Source of the DNA: Pseudomonas sp. MF4836 | Lineage (GTDB): Bacteria > Pseudomonadota > Gammaproteobacteria > Pseudomonadales > Pseudomonadaceae | DNA: 64,000 nucleotides | Direction of reading: 5' to 3' | Assembly: GCF_002018875.1 (NCBI RefSeq) | Contig: NZ_MVOL01000013.1 | Location: forward strand, 155,165-219,164 | Part shown: one piece after another, positions 43,781-51,966 of the stretch | How the letters are laid out: each line of letters begins with the position of its first letter | How positions within the stretch are numbered: position 1 is the stretch's first letter | Notes under the pieces: model-generated | What the model saw: only the letters and a program-made list of their open reading frames with translations | Told to the model about the DNA's origin: nothing | The model's database searches: none | Position numbers and translations under genes: made by a program

Positions 43781-44929
43781 ATGAGTCTTTCCTCGTTCAA
43801 AATCGCTCACAAACTGCTCACCGGCGCTGGCGCCATCGAGCAGTTGTCCGCTGAACTGACCCGCCTGGATGTGGATAACCCGCTGATCGTCACCGATGTC
43901 GCACTGGTCAAGTCCGGCACGGTGCAGCTGGCGCTGGCGCAATTGGGTGAGCGCAGCTACGAAATCTTCGATCGGGTGCAACCGGACCCGGAAATCACCA
44001 TCGTCGAAGACTGCATGCGGGTCTACCGCGAGGGTGGGCACGACGGCCTGATCGGCCTGGGCGGTGGCAGTGCGATTGATATCGCCAAAAGCGTCGCGGC
44101 GTACGCCGGTTATCACGGCGCCCTGGCGGACCTGTTTGGCGTGGACCAGGTACCGCGCAAGGGGCCACCGCTGATTGCGATCCCAACCACGGCCGGCACC
44201 GGTTCCGAAGTGACCAATGTGGCGATTCTTTCCGACAAGGCGGCGCAATTGAAGAAGGGCATCGTCAGTGACTACCTGCTGCCGGACGTGGCGCTGGTCA
44301 GCCCGCAGATGACCCTGACCTGCCCGCGCAGCGTGACCGCCGCCAGCGGGGTGGATGCGCTGGTGCATGCGGTCGAGTCCTATCTGTCGCTGAATGCGTC
44401 GCCGATCACCGACGCCCTGGCCATGGGGGCTATCAAACTGATCGCCAGGGCGCTGCCCAAGGCCTACGCCAACCCCGCCAACCAGCAGGCCCGCGAAGAC
44501 ATGGCCACTGCCAGCCTGATGGCCGGCATGGCGTTCGGCAATGCCGGGGTCGGTGCGGTGCATGCGTTGGCTTATCCACTGGGCGGGCGCTTCAATATCC
44601 CCCACGGCGTGAGCAACGCCTTGCTACTGCCCTATGTCATGACCTGGAACAAAATGGCCTGTGTCGAGCGTATGCAGGATATCGCCGAAGCCATGGGGGT
44701 GAAGACCGCCCACCTCAGCGCCCTGGAGGCTGCCGAGAGCGCGGTGGCGGCGATGACCCAATTGTGCGCAGCGGTGGAGATTCCCCTGGGGTTGCGCAGC
44801 TTCGGCGTGCCGCAAGAGGCGATCCCGGCCATGGCCCAGGAAGCGGCGGGCATCGAGCGTCTGATGCGCAATAATCCTCGCCAACTGAGCCCTGCCGATA
44901 TCGAGAAGATCTATCGCGCAGCCTACTGA
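43781..44929 (+). CDS. Iron-containing alcohol dehydrogenase, copy 2
   Basis: This 382-residue paralog of the dehydrogenase at 40988 has the same length, the same GGGSAIDIAK site and the same Asp/His/His/His ligand set. Central residues from about 120 to 200 are almost unchanged; differences gather in the first 120 and last 90 residues, which line the substrate side. A strong internal duplication is implied. No separate sigma-54 promoter is visible in the 119 bases upstream, so it may share the transcript of copy 1 and the permease, or use its own sigma-70 promoter. Confidence 0.9.
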   Translation: MSLSSFKIAHKLLTGAGAIEQLSAELTRLDVDNPLIVTDVALVKSGTVQLALAQLGERSYEIFDRVQPDPEITIVEDCMRVYREGGHDGLIGLGGGSAIDIAKSVAAYAGYHGALADLFGVDQVPRKGPPLIAIPTTAGTGSEVTNVAILSDKAAQLKKGIVSDYLLPDVALVSPQMTLTCPRSVTAASGVDALVHAVESYLSLNASPITDALAMGAIKLIARALPKAYANPANQQAREDMATASLMAGMAFGNAGVGAVHALAYPLGGRFNIPHGVSNALLLPYVMTWNKMACVERMQDIAEAMGVKTAHLSALEAAESAVAAMTQLCAAVEIPLGLRSFGVPQEAIPAMAQEAAGIERLMRNNPRQLSPADIEKIYRAAY

Positions 44930-45009
44930 TCATCGCAGCCACGGTGTGCGCCCCAAAGCATGAGGTATACAATGCGCGCCACCGTGATTCTGCTCAAAAA
45001 AGGTGCGTC

Positions 45010-45684
45010 ATGCAGCCCTTCGTAATTGCTCCGTCGATTCTCTCCGCCGATTTCGCCCGCCTGGGTGAGGAAGTGGACAACGTTCTCGCCGCCGGCGCCG
45101 ACTTCGTGCATTTCGATGTCATGGACAACCACTACGTGCCGAACCTGACGATCGGTCCGATGGTGTGCGCCGCCCTGCGCAAGTACGGCGTTACCGCGCC
45201 GATCGATGCGCACCTGATGGTCAGCCCGGTGGATCGCATCATCGGCGACTTCATCGAGGCCGGTGCGACCTACATCACCTTCCACCCGGAAGCCACGCTG
45301 CACATCGACCGCTCCCTGCAAATGATCCGCGAAGGCGGTTGCAAGGCGGGCCTGGTGTTCAACCCGGCCACCTCGCTGGATGCGCTCAAGTACGTGATGG
45401 ACAAGGTCGACATGGTCCTGCTGATGAGCGTCAACCCGGGCTTCGGTGGGCAGAAGTTCATCCCCGGGACCCTCGACAAGCTGCGCGAAGCGCGGGCCTT
45501 GATCGATGCGTCCGGACGCGACATCCGCCTGGAGATCGACGGCGGGGTCAACGTCAATAACATCCGTGAAATCGCCGCCGCTGGTGCTGACACCTTTGTG
45601 GCCGGCTCGGCGATCTTCAACACGCCGAACTATCAGGAAGTGATCGACAAGATGCGCTCCGAACTGGCGTTGGCTCGTCCATGA
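45010..45684 (+). CDS. rpe: Ribulose-phosphate 3-epimerase
   Basis: Rpe interconverts ribulose-5-phosphate and xylulose-5-phosphate in the pentose phosphate pathway. The 224-residue TIM barrel shows APSILSADFARLG, HFDVMDNHYVPN, AHLMV and MSVNPGFGGQKF with the metal ligands His/Asp. ATG 45010 follows an AAAAAAGGTG ribosome binding site; TATACAAT at 44966-44973 is a plausible -10. It overlaps gph by ATGA. This begins the rpe-gph-trp block. Confidence 0.96.
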   Translation: MQPFVIAPSILSADFARLGEEVDNVLAAGADFVHFDVMDNHYVPNLTIGPMVCAALRKYGVTAPIDAHLMVSPVDRIIGDFIEAGATYITFHPEATLHIDRSLQMIREGGCKAGLVFNPATSLDALKYVMDKVDMVLLMSVNPGFGGQKFIPGTLDKLREARALIDASGRDIRLEIDGGVNVNNIREIAAAGADTFVAGSAIFNTPNYQEVIDKMRSELALARP

Positions 45685-46499
45685 GCGGATTTGAGCAGTT
45701 GTTCCCCGGGCGCCTGCCACGGCTGGTGATGTTCGACCTCGATGGCACTCTGGTCGATTCGGTGCCAGACCTGGCGGCGGCCGTGGACGACATGCTGCTC
45801 AAACTGGGGCGCCCGCCCGCCGGCATCGAGTCGGTGCGCGAGTGGGTCGGCAACGGCGTGCAGATGCTGGTGCGCCGGGCCCTGGCCAACAGCCTGGATC
45901 CCGAAGGCGTCGATGACGTCGAAGCCGAACACGCTCTGGAGCTGTTCAATGTGGCCTATGAGGATGGGCATGCGCTGACCGTGGTCTATCCCGGCGCACG
46001 GGAAACCCTCAAGTGGCTGCACAAGCAGGGCGTGGAGATGGCGCTCATCACTAACAAGCCGGAGCGTTTTGTCGCGCCGCTGCTGGATCAGATGAAGATC
46101 GGCCGGTATTTCCGCTGGATCATCGGCGGCGATACCCTGCCGCAGAAGAAGCCTGACCCGGCGGCGCTGTTTTTCGTGATGAAAATGGCCAGCGTCCCGG
46201 CGTCGCAATCGCTGTTTGTCGGGGATTCGCGCAGTGATGTGCTGGCTGCCAAGGCCGCCGGGGTGAAGTGCGTGGCCCTGAGTTACGGCTACAACCATGG
46301 CCGGCCGATTGCCGAAGAGTCGCCAGCGCTGGTGATCGACGACCTGCGCCAGCTAATTCCCGGTTGCCTGGATCCTGCCGCTGAGATAACGTTGCCCGAC
46401 GCTGTTCCATCCCCTCCTGGAAACTCCATCGTGGTGGTCACTCGCAAACTCTGGATGAAAGTCATCAAGGCCCTGGCCCGCTGGCGTTGGCGCGCCTGA
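45681..46499 (+). CDS. gph: Phosphoglycolate phosphatase Gph
   Basis: Gph is a HAD phosphatase that removes phosphoglycolate formed in DNA 3'-end repair and by side reactions. The motifs are MFDLDGTLVDS, LITNKPERFV, QKKPDPAALF and VGDSRSDVLAAKAAG. The product has 272 residues, about 20 more than E. coli Gph. The extra C-terminal tail (after LIPGCLDPAAE) ends in KLWMKVIKALARWRWRA, which looks like a tryptophan leader peptide read in the same frame (see 46455-46499). ATG overlaps the end of rpe. Confidence 0.95.
   Translation: MSGFEQLFPGRLPRLVMFDLDGTLVDSVPDLAAAVDDMLLKLGRPPAGIESVREWVGNGVQMLVRRALANSLDPEGVDDVEAEHALELFNVAYEDGHALTVVYPGARETLKWLHKQGVEMALITNKPERFVAPLLDQMKIGRYFRWIIGGDTLPQKKPDPAALFFVMKMASVPASQSLFVGDSRSDVLAAKAAGVKCVALSYGYNHGRPIAEESPALVIDDLRQLIPGCLDPAAEITLPDAVPSPPGNSIVVVTRKLWMKVIKALARWRWRA
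46455..46499 (+). promoter_or_regulatory. trpL: Candidate trpE leader peptide (TrpL-like) inside the gph 3' end
   Basis: The 14-codon frame MKVIKALARWRWRA ends at the gph stop and carries Trp codons at 46482 and 46488 (a third, TGG, lies just before the ATG). E. coli TrpL is also 14 residues, begins MKAI, and has its two Trp in the same region. A stem GGCcCGC/GCGcGCC (46476-46496, one mismatch) followed by TTTTT covers the Trp codons. A stem GCCGGC/GCCGGC follows at 46509-46523. A distinct Shine-Dalgarno sequence is not obvious, so whether it is translated separately from gph is unknown. Confidence 0.55.
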
Positions 46500-46569
46500 C
46501 TTTTTCTGGCCGGCTTCGCCGGCACGTTTGCATACCTGACTGTTAGACCCTCAAGCCACGAGGCACCTC

Positions 46570-48057
46570 ATGATCCGTGAAGAATTCTTGCGTTTGGCCG
46601 CTGCCGGCTACAACCGCATTCCGCTTGCCTGCGAAACCCTGGCCGACTTCGATACGCCGCTGTCGATCTACCTGAAACTGGCCGACCAGCCCAACTCCTA
46701 TCTGTTGGAGTCGGTGCAGGGCGGCGAGAAGTGGGGGCGCTACTCGATCATTGGCCTGCCGTGCCGCACGGTGTTGCGGGTGCATGACCACCAGGTCAGC
46801 GTGACCCACGACGGCGTCGAGATCGAAAGCCTCGAAGTGGCCGACCCGCTGGCCTTTGTCGAAGAATTCAAGGCGCGCTACAACGTGCCGACCATCGCCG
46901 GCCTGCCGCGTTTCAACGGCGGCCTGGTGGGGTATTTCGGTTATGACTGTGTGCGCTATGTGGAGCGGCGTCTGGGCAAGTGCCCGAACCCGGATCCGCT
47001 GGGGGTGCCGGACATTCTGCTGATGGTCTCCGATGCCGTGGTGGTGTTCGACAACCTGGCAGGCAAGATGCACGCGATCGTGCTGGCCGACCCGGCCCAG
47101 GACGATGCCTACGAGAAGGGCCAGGCGCGTCTGCAGGAATTGCTGGCGCAATTGCGCCAGCCGATCACGCCGCGTCGTGGCCTGGACTTCAGCCAGCAAC
47201 AGGCGGCTGATCCGGTGTTCCGCTCCAGTTTTACCCAGGGCGACTACGAGCGTGCGGTCGACACCATCAAGGAATACATCCTGGCCGGTGACTGCATGCA
47301 GGTGGTGCCGTCGCAACGCATGTCCATCGACTTCACGTCGGCGCCGATCGATCTGTATCGCGCGCTGCGCTGCTTCAACCCGACGCCTTATATGTACTTC
47401 TTCAATTTCGGCGATTTCCACGTGGTGGGCAGTTCGCCGGAAGTGCTGGTGCGGGTCGAAGACAACCTGATCACCGTGCGACCGATTGCCGGCACCCGCC
47501 CGCGTGGCGCCACTGAAGAGGCGGACCTGGCGCTGGAAGAGGACCTGCTGTCTGACGACAAGGAAATCGCCGAGCACCTGATGCTGATCGACCTGGGCCG
47601 CAACGACACCGGTCGGGTATCCGAGATCGGTTCGGTGAAGCTCACCGAGAAGATGGTGATCGAGCGCTATTCCAACGTGATGCACATTGTTTCCAACGTC
47701 ACCGGCCAGTTGAAAGCCGGGCTGACCGCCATGGATGCGCTGCGGGCGATTCTGCCGGCGGGCACCCTGTCCGGGGCGCCGAAGATTCGCGCGATGGAAA
47801 TCATCGACGAACTGGAGCCGGTCAAGCGTGGCGTCTATGGTGGCGCAGTGGGTTATTTCGCCTGGAACGGCAACATGGACACCGCGATTGCGATTCGCAC
47901 GGCGGTGATCAAGGACGGCGAACTGCATGTTCAAGCCGGGGGCGGCATTGTCGCCGACTCGGTGCCGGCATTGGAGTGGGAAGAGACGCTGAACAAGCGC
48001 CGCGCGATGTTTCGCGCCGTTGCGCTCGCTGCACAATCCCCCGCGTCCGATGCCTGA
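46570..48057 (+). CDS. trpE: Anthranilate synthase component I TrpE
   Basis: TrpE makes anthranilate from chorismate with ammonia from TrpG, the first committed step to tryptophan. The 495-residue protein has the N-terminal feedback region (LLESVQGGEKWGRYSIIG, with the LLES tryptophan site). The chorismate-binding core is seen in IAGTRPRGATEEADLALE, MLIDLGRNDTGRVS and LPAGTLSGAPKIRAMEI. ATG 46570 has a GAGGC 8 bases upstream. It lies 70 bases after gph and only 12 bases before trpG, unlike PAO1, where pyocin genes separate trpE from trpG. Confidence 0.97.
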   Translation: MIREEFLRLAAAGYNRIPLACETLADFDTPLSIYLKLADQPNSYLLESVQGGEKWGRYSIIGLPCRTVLRVHDHQVSVTHDGVEIESLEVADPLAFVEEFKARYNVPTIAGLPRFNGGLVGYFGYDCVRYVERRLGKCPNPDPLGVPDILLMVSDAVVVFDNLAGKMHAIVLADPAQDDAYEKGQARLQELLAQLRQPITPRRGLDFSQQQAADPVFRSSFTQGDYERAVDTIKEYILAGDCMQVVPSQRMSIDFTSAPIDLYRALRCFNPTPYMYFFNFGDFHVVGSSPEVLVRVEDNLITVRPIAGTRPRGATEEADLALEEDLLSDDKEIAEHLMLIDLGRNDTGRVSEIGSVKLTEKMVIERYSNVMHIVSNVTGQLKAGLTAMDALRAILPAGTLSGAPKIRAMEIIDELEPVKRGVYGGAVGYFAWNGNMDTAIAIRTAVIKDGELHVQAGGGIVADSVPALEWEETLNKRRAMFRAVALAAQSPASDA

Positions 48058-48069
48058 GGAGCTTTTACT

Positions 48070-48663
48070 ATGTTGCTGATGATCGATAATTACGACTCCT
48101 TCACCTATAACGTCGTGCAGTACCTCGGCGAGTTGGGGGCGCAAGTCAAAGTGGTGCGCAACGACGAGCTGACCGTGGCGCAGATTGAAGCGCTCAAGCC
48201 TGAGCGGATCGTGGTATCTCCCGGCCCGTGCACGCCGACCGAGGCCGGTGTGTCCATCGAGGCCATCAAGTATTTCGCCGGCAAGCTGCCGATTCTCGGC
48301 GTGTGCCTGGGTCACCAGTCCATCGGCCAGGCCTTTGGTGGCGACGTGGTACGGGCCCGGCAAGTGATGCACGGCAAGACCAGCCCGGTGTTCCACAAGG
48401 ATCAGGGTGTTTTCCGCGGCCTGAACAATCCGCTGACCGTAACCCGCTACCACTCGCTGGTGGTCAAGCGCGAAACCTTGCCCGACTGCCTGGAACTGAC
48501 TGCCTGGACGCAGCTGGAAGACGGCTCCGTCGACGAGATCATGGGGTTGCGCCACAAGACGCTGAATATCGAGGGTGTGCAATTTCACCCCGAGTCTATT
48601 CTCACCGAGCAGGGCCACGAGCTGTTCGCCAATTTTCTTAAACAGAGCGGCGGCACGCGCTAA
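48070..48663 (+). CDS. trpG: Anthranilate synthase component II (glutamine amidotransferase)
   Basis: The 197-residue class I glutamine amidotransferase supplies ammonia to TrpE and in pseudomonads often also to PabB. MIDNYDSFTYNVVQYLGELGA, the nucleophile in GVCLGHQSIGQ (Cys about 79) and the catalytic His/Glu in FHPESI are intact. It lies 12 bases after trpE and 9 before trpD. Confidence 0.97.
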   Translation: MLLMIDNYDSFTYNVVQYLGELGAQVKVVRNDELTVAQIEALKPERIVVSPGPCTPTEAGVSIEAIKYFAGKLPILGVCLGHQSIGQAFGGDVVRARQVMHGKTSPVFHKDQGVFRGLNNPLTVTRYHSLVVKRETLPDCLELTAWTQLEDGSVDEIMGLRHKTLNIEGVQFHPESILTEQGHELFANFLKQSGGTR

Positions 48664-48672
48664 GGACTTTCC

Positions 48673-49722
48673 ATGGATATCAAGACTGCCCTGAGCCGTA
48701 TCGTCGGCCATCTGGACCTGAGCACGGACGAAATGCGCGATGTCATGCGCGAAATCATGACCGGTCAATGCACCGATGCGCAGATTGGCGCCTTCATGAT
48801 GGCCATGCGCATGAAAAGCGAGAGCATCGACGAAATTGTCGGCGCGGTCTCGGTCATGCGTGAGCTGGCAGACAAGGTCGAACTGAAAACCCTCGACGGC
48901 GTGGTCGACGTGGTCGGCACTGGCGGCGATGGGGCGAATATCTTCAACGTCTCCACTGCGTCTTCGTTTGTGGTCGCCGCCGCCGGTTGCACCGTGGCCA
49001 AGCACGGTAATCGTGCAGTTTCCGGCAAGAGCGGCAGTGCCGACCTGCTGGAAGCGGCCGGGATCTACCTGAACCTGACCCCGGTCCAGGTGGCGCGCTG
49101 CATCGATAACGTCGGCATCGGCTTCATGTTCGCCCAGTCGCACCACGGTGCGATGAAGCACGCCGCCGGGCCGCGCCGCGACCTGGGGCTGCGTACCCTG
49201 TTCAATATGCTCGGCCCGCTTACGAATCCGGCCGGGGTCAAGCACCAGGTGGTCGGGGTGTTCAGCCAGGCCTTGTGCCGTCCGTTGGCCGAAGTCTTGC
49301 AGCGTCTGGGCAGCAAGCATGTGCTGGTGGTGCATTCCCAGGATGGCCTGGATGAGTTCAGCCTGGCCGCGCCGACCTTTGTCGCGGAGTTGAAAAACGA
49401 TGCCATCACCGAGTATTGGGTCCAGCCCGAAGACTTGGGCATGAAGAGCCAGAGCCTGTTCGGCCTGGTGGTCGAAAGCCCTGCGGCGTCGCTTGAGTTG
49501 ATCCGCGACGCGCTCGGCCGGCGCAAGACCGAACATGGGCAGAAAGCAGCGGAGATGATCGTGCTCAATGCCGGCGCCGCGCTGTATGCCGCCGACCATG
49601 CCAGCAGCCTCAAAGAGGGCGTTGCCCTGGCCCACGATGCGTTGCACACCGGCCTGGCCCGGGAGAAGCTCGAGGAACTGGGTGCCTTTACCGCGGTATT
49701 CAAGCAGGAGAATGAGGGATGA
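48673..49722 (+). CDS. trpD: Anthranilate phosphoribosyltransferase
   Basis: TrpD joins anthranilate to PRPP. The 349-residue protein shows the PRPP loop VDVVGTGGDGANIFNVST, AKHGNRAVSGKSGSADLLEAAG and FMFAQSHHGAMKHA. It has the normal length. It overlaps trpC by the four bases ATGA. Confidence 0.97.
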   Translation: MDIKTALSRIVGHLDLSTDEMRDVMREIMTGQCTDAQIGAFMMAMRMKSESIDEIVGAVSVMRELADKVELKTLDGVVDVVGTGGDGANIFNVSTASSFVVAAAGCTVAKHGNRAVSGKSGSADLLEAAGIYLNLTPVQVARCIDNVGIGFMFAQSHHGAMKHAAGPRRDLGLRTLFNMLGPLTNPAGVKHQVVGVFSQALCRPLAEVLQRLGSKHVLVVHSQDGLDEFSLAAPTFVAELKNDAITEYWVQPEDLGMKSQSLFGLVVESPAASLELIRDALGRRKTEHGQKAAEMIVLNAGAALYAADHASSLKEGVALAHDALHTGLAREKLEELGAFTAVFKQENEG

Positions 49723-50555
49723 GTGTGCCGACGGTTCTGGAAGCGATTCTTGCCCGCAAGGTGCAGGAAGTTGCCGAGCGTAGCGCGCGGGTCAGCCTGG
49801 CTGAACTCGAAGGCCTGGCTCGGGCTGCTGATGCACCCCGTGGTTTCGCCAAGGCTCTGCTGGCGCAGGCCAAGCTCAAGCAGCCAGCGGTGATTGCCGA
49901 GATCAAGAAAGCCTCGCCGAGCAAGGGCGTGATCCGCGAAAACTTCGTGCCGGCGGATATCGCCAAGAGCTACGAGAAGGGCGGGGCGACCTGTTTGTCG
50001 GTGCTGACCGATATCGACTACTTCCAGGGCGCCGATGCCTACCTGCAGCAGGCCCGTGCGGCCTGCAAGCTGCCGGTAATCCGCAAGGACTTCATGATCG
50101 ATCCGTATCAGATCATTGAGGCCCGGGCCCTGGGCGCCGATTGCGTGTTGCTGATCGTGGCGGCCCTGGACGACGGGAAAATGGCCGAACTGGCCGCCGT
50201 CGCCAAAAGCGTGGGCCTGGATGTACTGGTCGAAGTGCACGACGGTGACGAACTGGAGCGCGCGCTGAAGACCCTCGACACGCCCTTGGTCGGCGTCAAC
50301 AACCGCAACCTGCACACCTTTGACGTCAGCCTGGAAACCACCCTCGACCTGCTGCCGCGTATTCCCCGCGATCGCCTGGTGATCACCGAGAGCGGCATTC
50401 TCAACCGTGCCGATGTGGAGCTGATGGAAATCAGTGACGTCTATTCGTTCCTGGTTGGCGAAGCGTTCATGCGCGCCGAAAGCCCGGGCGCGGAGTTGCA
50501 GCGTCTGTTCTTCCCGGAGCGTGGCCTGCCGGTGACCGGCTCCACGCTGGATTGA
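49719..50555 (+). CDS. trpC: Indole-3-glycerol phosphate synthase
   Basis: TrpC closes the pyrrole ring to indole-3-glycerol phosphate. The 278-residue TIM barrel has AEIKKASPSKGVIRENF (catalytic Lys), LSVLTDIDYFQG, CKLPVIRKDFMIDPYQI, VGVNNRNLHTF and ITESGI. It is a monofunctional enzyme without TrpF, as in other pseudomonads. It is the last gene of the trp block and is followed by a strong terminator. Confidence 0.97.
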   Translation: MSVPTVLEAILARKVQEVAERSARVSLAELEGLARAADAPRGFAKALLAQAKLKQPAVIAEIKKASPSKGVIRENFVPADIAKSYEKGGATCLSVLTDIDYFQGADAYLQQARAACKLPVIRKDFMIDPYQIIEARALGADCVLLIVAALDDGKMAELAAVAKSVGLDVLVEVHDGDELERALKTLDTPLVGVNNRNLHTFDVSLETTLDLLPRIPRDRLVITESGILNRADVELMEISDVYSFLVGEAFMRAESPGAELQRLFFPERGLPVTGSTLD

Positions 50556-50571
50556 ACCTGACCCCATGAAG

Positions 50572-50595
50572 AAGCCGGCGATGCCGGCTTTTTTA
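50572..50595 (+). terminator. Terminator of the trp block
   Basis: The 8-bp stem AAGCCGGC/GCCGGCTT with loop GAT is followed by TTTTTTA, 16 bases after the trpC stop. It is a textbook intrinsic terminator. Confidence 0.92.
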
Positions 50596-50623
50596 TAGCC
50601 ATCGCCAAGGAAGCTCTACTGCC

Positions 50624-51325
50624 ATGACTCAGCCCGTTGCCTTGACTGTCGAAGCCGGCCTGCAAGCCGAACAGGACCTGCTGGCGCGCATCTGTGCCGG
50701 CGATGAAGATTTTGGCCTGCTGTTCTGGCGGCCGAGCGATAAAGCCCTGGTCATGCCCCGTCGTCTGAGTCGACTGGCGGATTTCGAACAGGCTTGCACG
50801 GCGGTGGCGGCCACCGGCTGGCCGGTGCTGCTGCGTGAGACCGGCGGCGAACCGGTGCCGCAATCGGCCGCGACGGTGAATATCGCCCTGGTCTATGCGC
50901 CGCCGCGCAGCGAAGGGGATCAGAGTCGGATCGAAACCGCCTACCGCCGGCTGTGCCAGCCGATCTGCGACCTGCTGAGCGAGCTGGGCGGTACGCCTTC
51001 GCTGGGGGAGGTGGACGGCGCCTTCTGCGATGGACGTTTCAACGTCAATCTGGATGGCCGCAAGCTGGTGGGCACGGCGCAACGCTGGCGCCAGAGCCGG
51101 GGCGGGCAGCGCCCGGTGGGGTTGGTGCATGGTGCGCTGCTGCTGGATAACGAGCGTGAGTCGATGGTCGCCGCGGTCAATTGCTTCAATCAGGCCTGTG
51201 GCCTGGAGCAGCGCTGCCGCGCCCAGAGTCATATCGCGCTGCATGAAGCCTTTGCCGCTCCTCAGGCCATGGAGCGCCTGGAGACCCTGTATCGGCAGAT
51301 GCTGGCGCAGGTATTCGCCGCTTAA
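50624..51325 (+). CDS. Lipoate-protein ligase A family protein
   Basis: The 233-residue protein is of the BPL/LplA/LipB fold. It resembles the lipoate/octanoate-transferring branch: LLFWRPSDKALVMPRRLSR, a WPVLLRETGG substrate loop, and the family segment VDGAFCDGRFNVNLDGRKLVGTAQRWR with the expected lysine. It lacks the C-terminal accessory domain of E. coli LplA, so it may be an amidotransferase or a ligase that needs a partner. PAO1, as I recall, has no gene here between trpC and vfr. It is convergent with vfr, overlapping by 4 bases at the stop codons. Confidence 0.75.
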   Translation: MTQPVALTVEAGLQAEQDLLARICAGDEDFGLLFWRPSDKALVMPRRLSRLADFEQACTAVAATGWPVLLRETGGEPVPQSAATVNIALVYAPPRSEGDQSRIETAYRRLCQPICDLLSELGGTPSLGEVDGAFCDGRFNVNLDGRKLVGTAQRWRQSRGGQRPVGLVHGALLLDNERESMVAAVNCFNQACGLEQRCRAQSHIALHEAFAAPQAMERLETLYRQMLAQVFAA

Positions 51326-51966
51326 CGGGTGCCGAACACCACCATGGTCTTGCCTTTGACGCTCACCAGGTTGCGCTCTTCGAGGTCCTTGAGCACCCGA
51401 CCGACCATCTCCCGTGAACAGCCGACTATGCGCCCGATCTCTTGCCGGGTGACCTTGATCTGCATGCCATCGGGGTGAGTCATGGCGTCCGGCTGCTTGC
51501 ACAACTCCAGCAGGCAGCGGGCAACCCGCCCCGTGACATCGAAGAAGGCCAGGTCGCCGACCTTGCGGGTGGTGTTGCGCAAGCGCTGGGCGATTTGCCC
51601 GCTGAGCACGTACAGAATGTCCGGGTCGACCTGGGACAGCTCACGGAACTTGGCGTAGCTGATTTCCGCCACCTCGCACTCGACCTTGGCTCGGACCCAT
51701 GCGCTGCGTTGTTGCTCGTGTCCGGCCTGCTCGAACAGCCCCAGTTCACCGAAAAAATCCCCGGAGTTGAGGTAGGCGATGATCATTTCCCGCCCGTCAT
51801 CGTCTTCGATGAGGATGGTGACCGAGCCCTTGATGATGAAGAACAGCGTGTCCGACGCATCGCCCGCGCAAATGATATTGCTCTTGGCCTGATAGCGACG
51901 GCGCTGACAGTGCATCAGCAGCTTGTCGAGGTTCTTGATCTTGGGGGTGGGGGCAATAGCAACCAT
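51322..51966 (-). CDS. vfr: cAMP-responsive global regulator Vfr (CRP family)
   Basis: The 214-residue CRP homolog has a cyclic-nucleotide-binding domain (SDTLFFIIKGSVTILIEDD, GDFFGELGLFEQAG with Arg/Ser contacts in EQQRSAWVRAK). The C-terminal helix-turn-helix is TRQEIGRIVGCSREMVGRVLKDLE. In P. aeruginosa Vfr with cAMP controls virulence, quorum sensing and type III secretion; in other pseudomonads its regulon is different. It is divergent from an OsmC-like gene, the same pairing as crp-yhfA in E. coli. Confidence 0.96.
   Translation of the reverse strand: MVAIAPTPKIKNLDKLLMHCQRRRYQAKSNIICAGDASDTLFFIIKGSVTILIEDDDGREMIIAYLNSGDFFGELGLFEQAGHEQQRSAWVRAKVECEVAEISYAKFRELSQVDPDILYVLSGQIAQRLRNTTRKVGDLAFFDVTGRVARCLLELCKQPDAMTHPDGMQIKVTRQEIGRIVGCSREMVGRVLKDLEERNLVSVKGKTMVVFGTR

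Noticed and set aside
44941..44975. Firm promoter call for rpe-gph-trp
   Set aside because: TATACAAT is a good -10 but no acceptable -35 lies 16-18 bases upstream, so it is mentioned only in the rpe entry.
48058..48069. Pyocin/tailocin or prophage at the trpE-trpG junction
   Set aside because: The junction is only 12 bases long; no phage gene occurs anywhere in the window.
46543..49647. Open frame of 1034 codons antisense to trpE-trpG-trpD
   Set aside because: It crosses three conserved genes and has no motif; it exists because the third-codon GC bias removes stops from the mirror frame.
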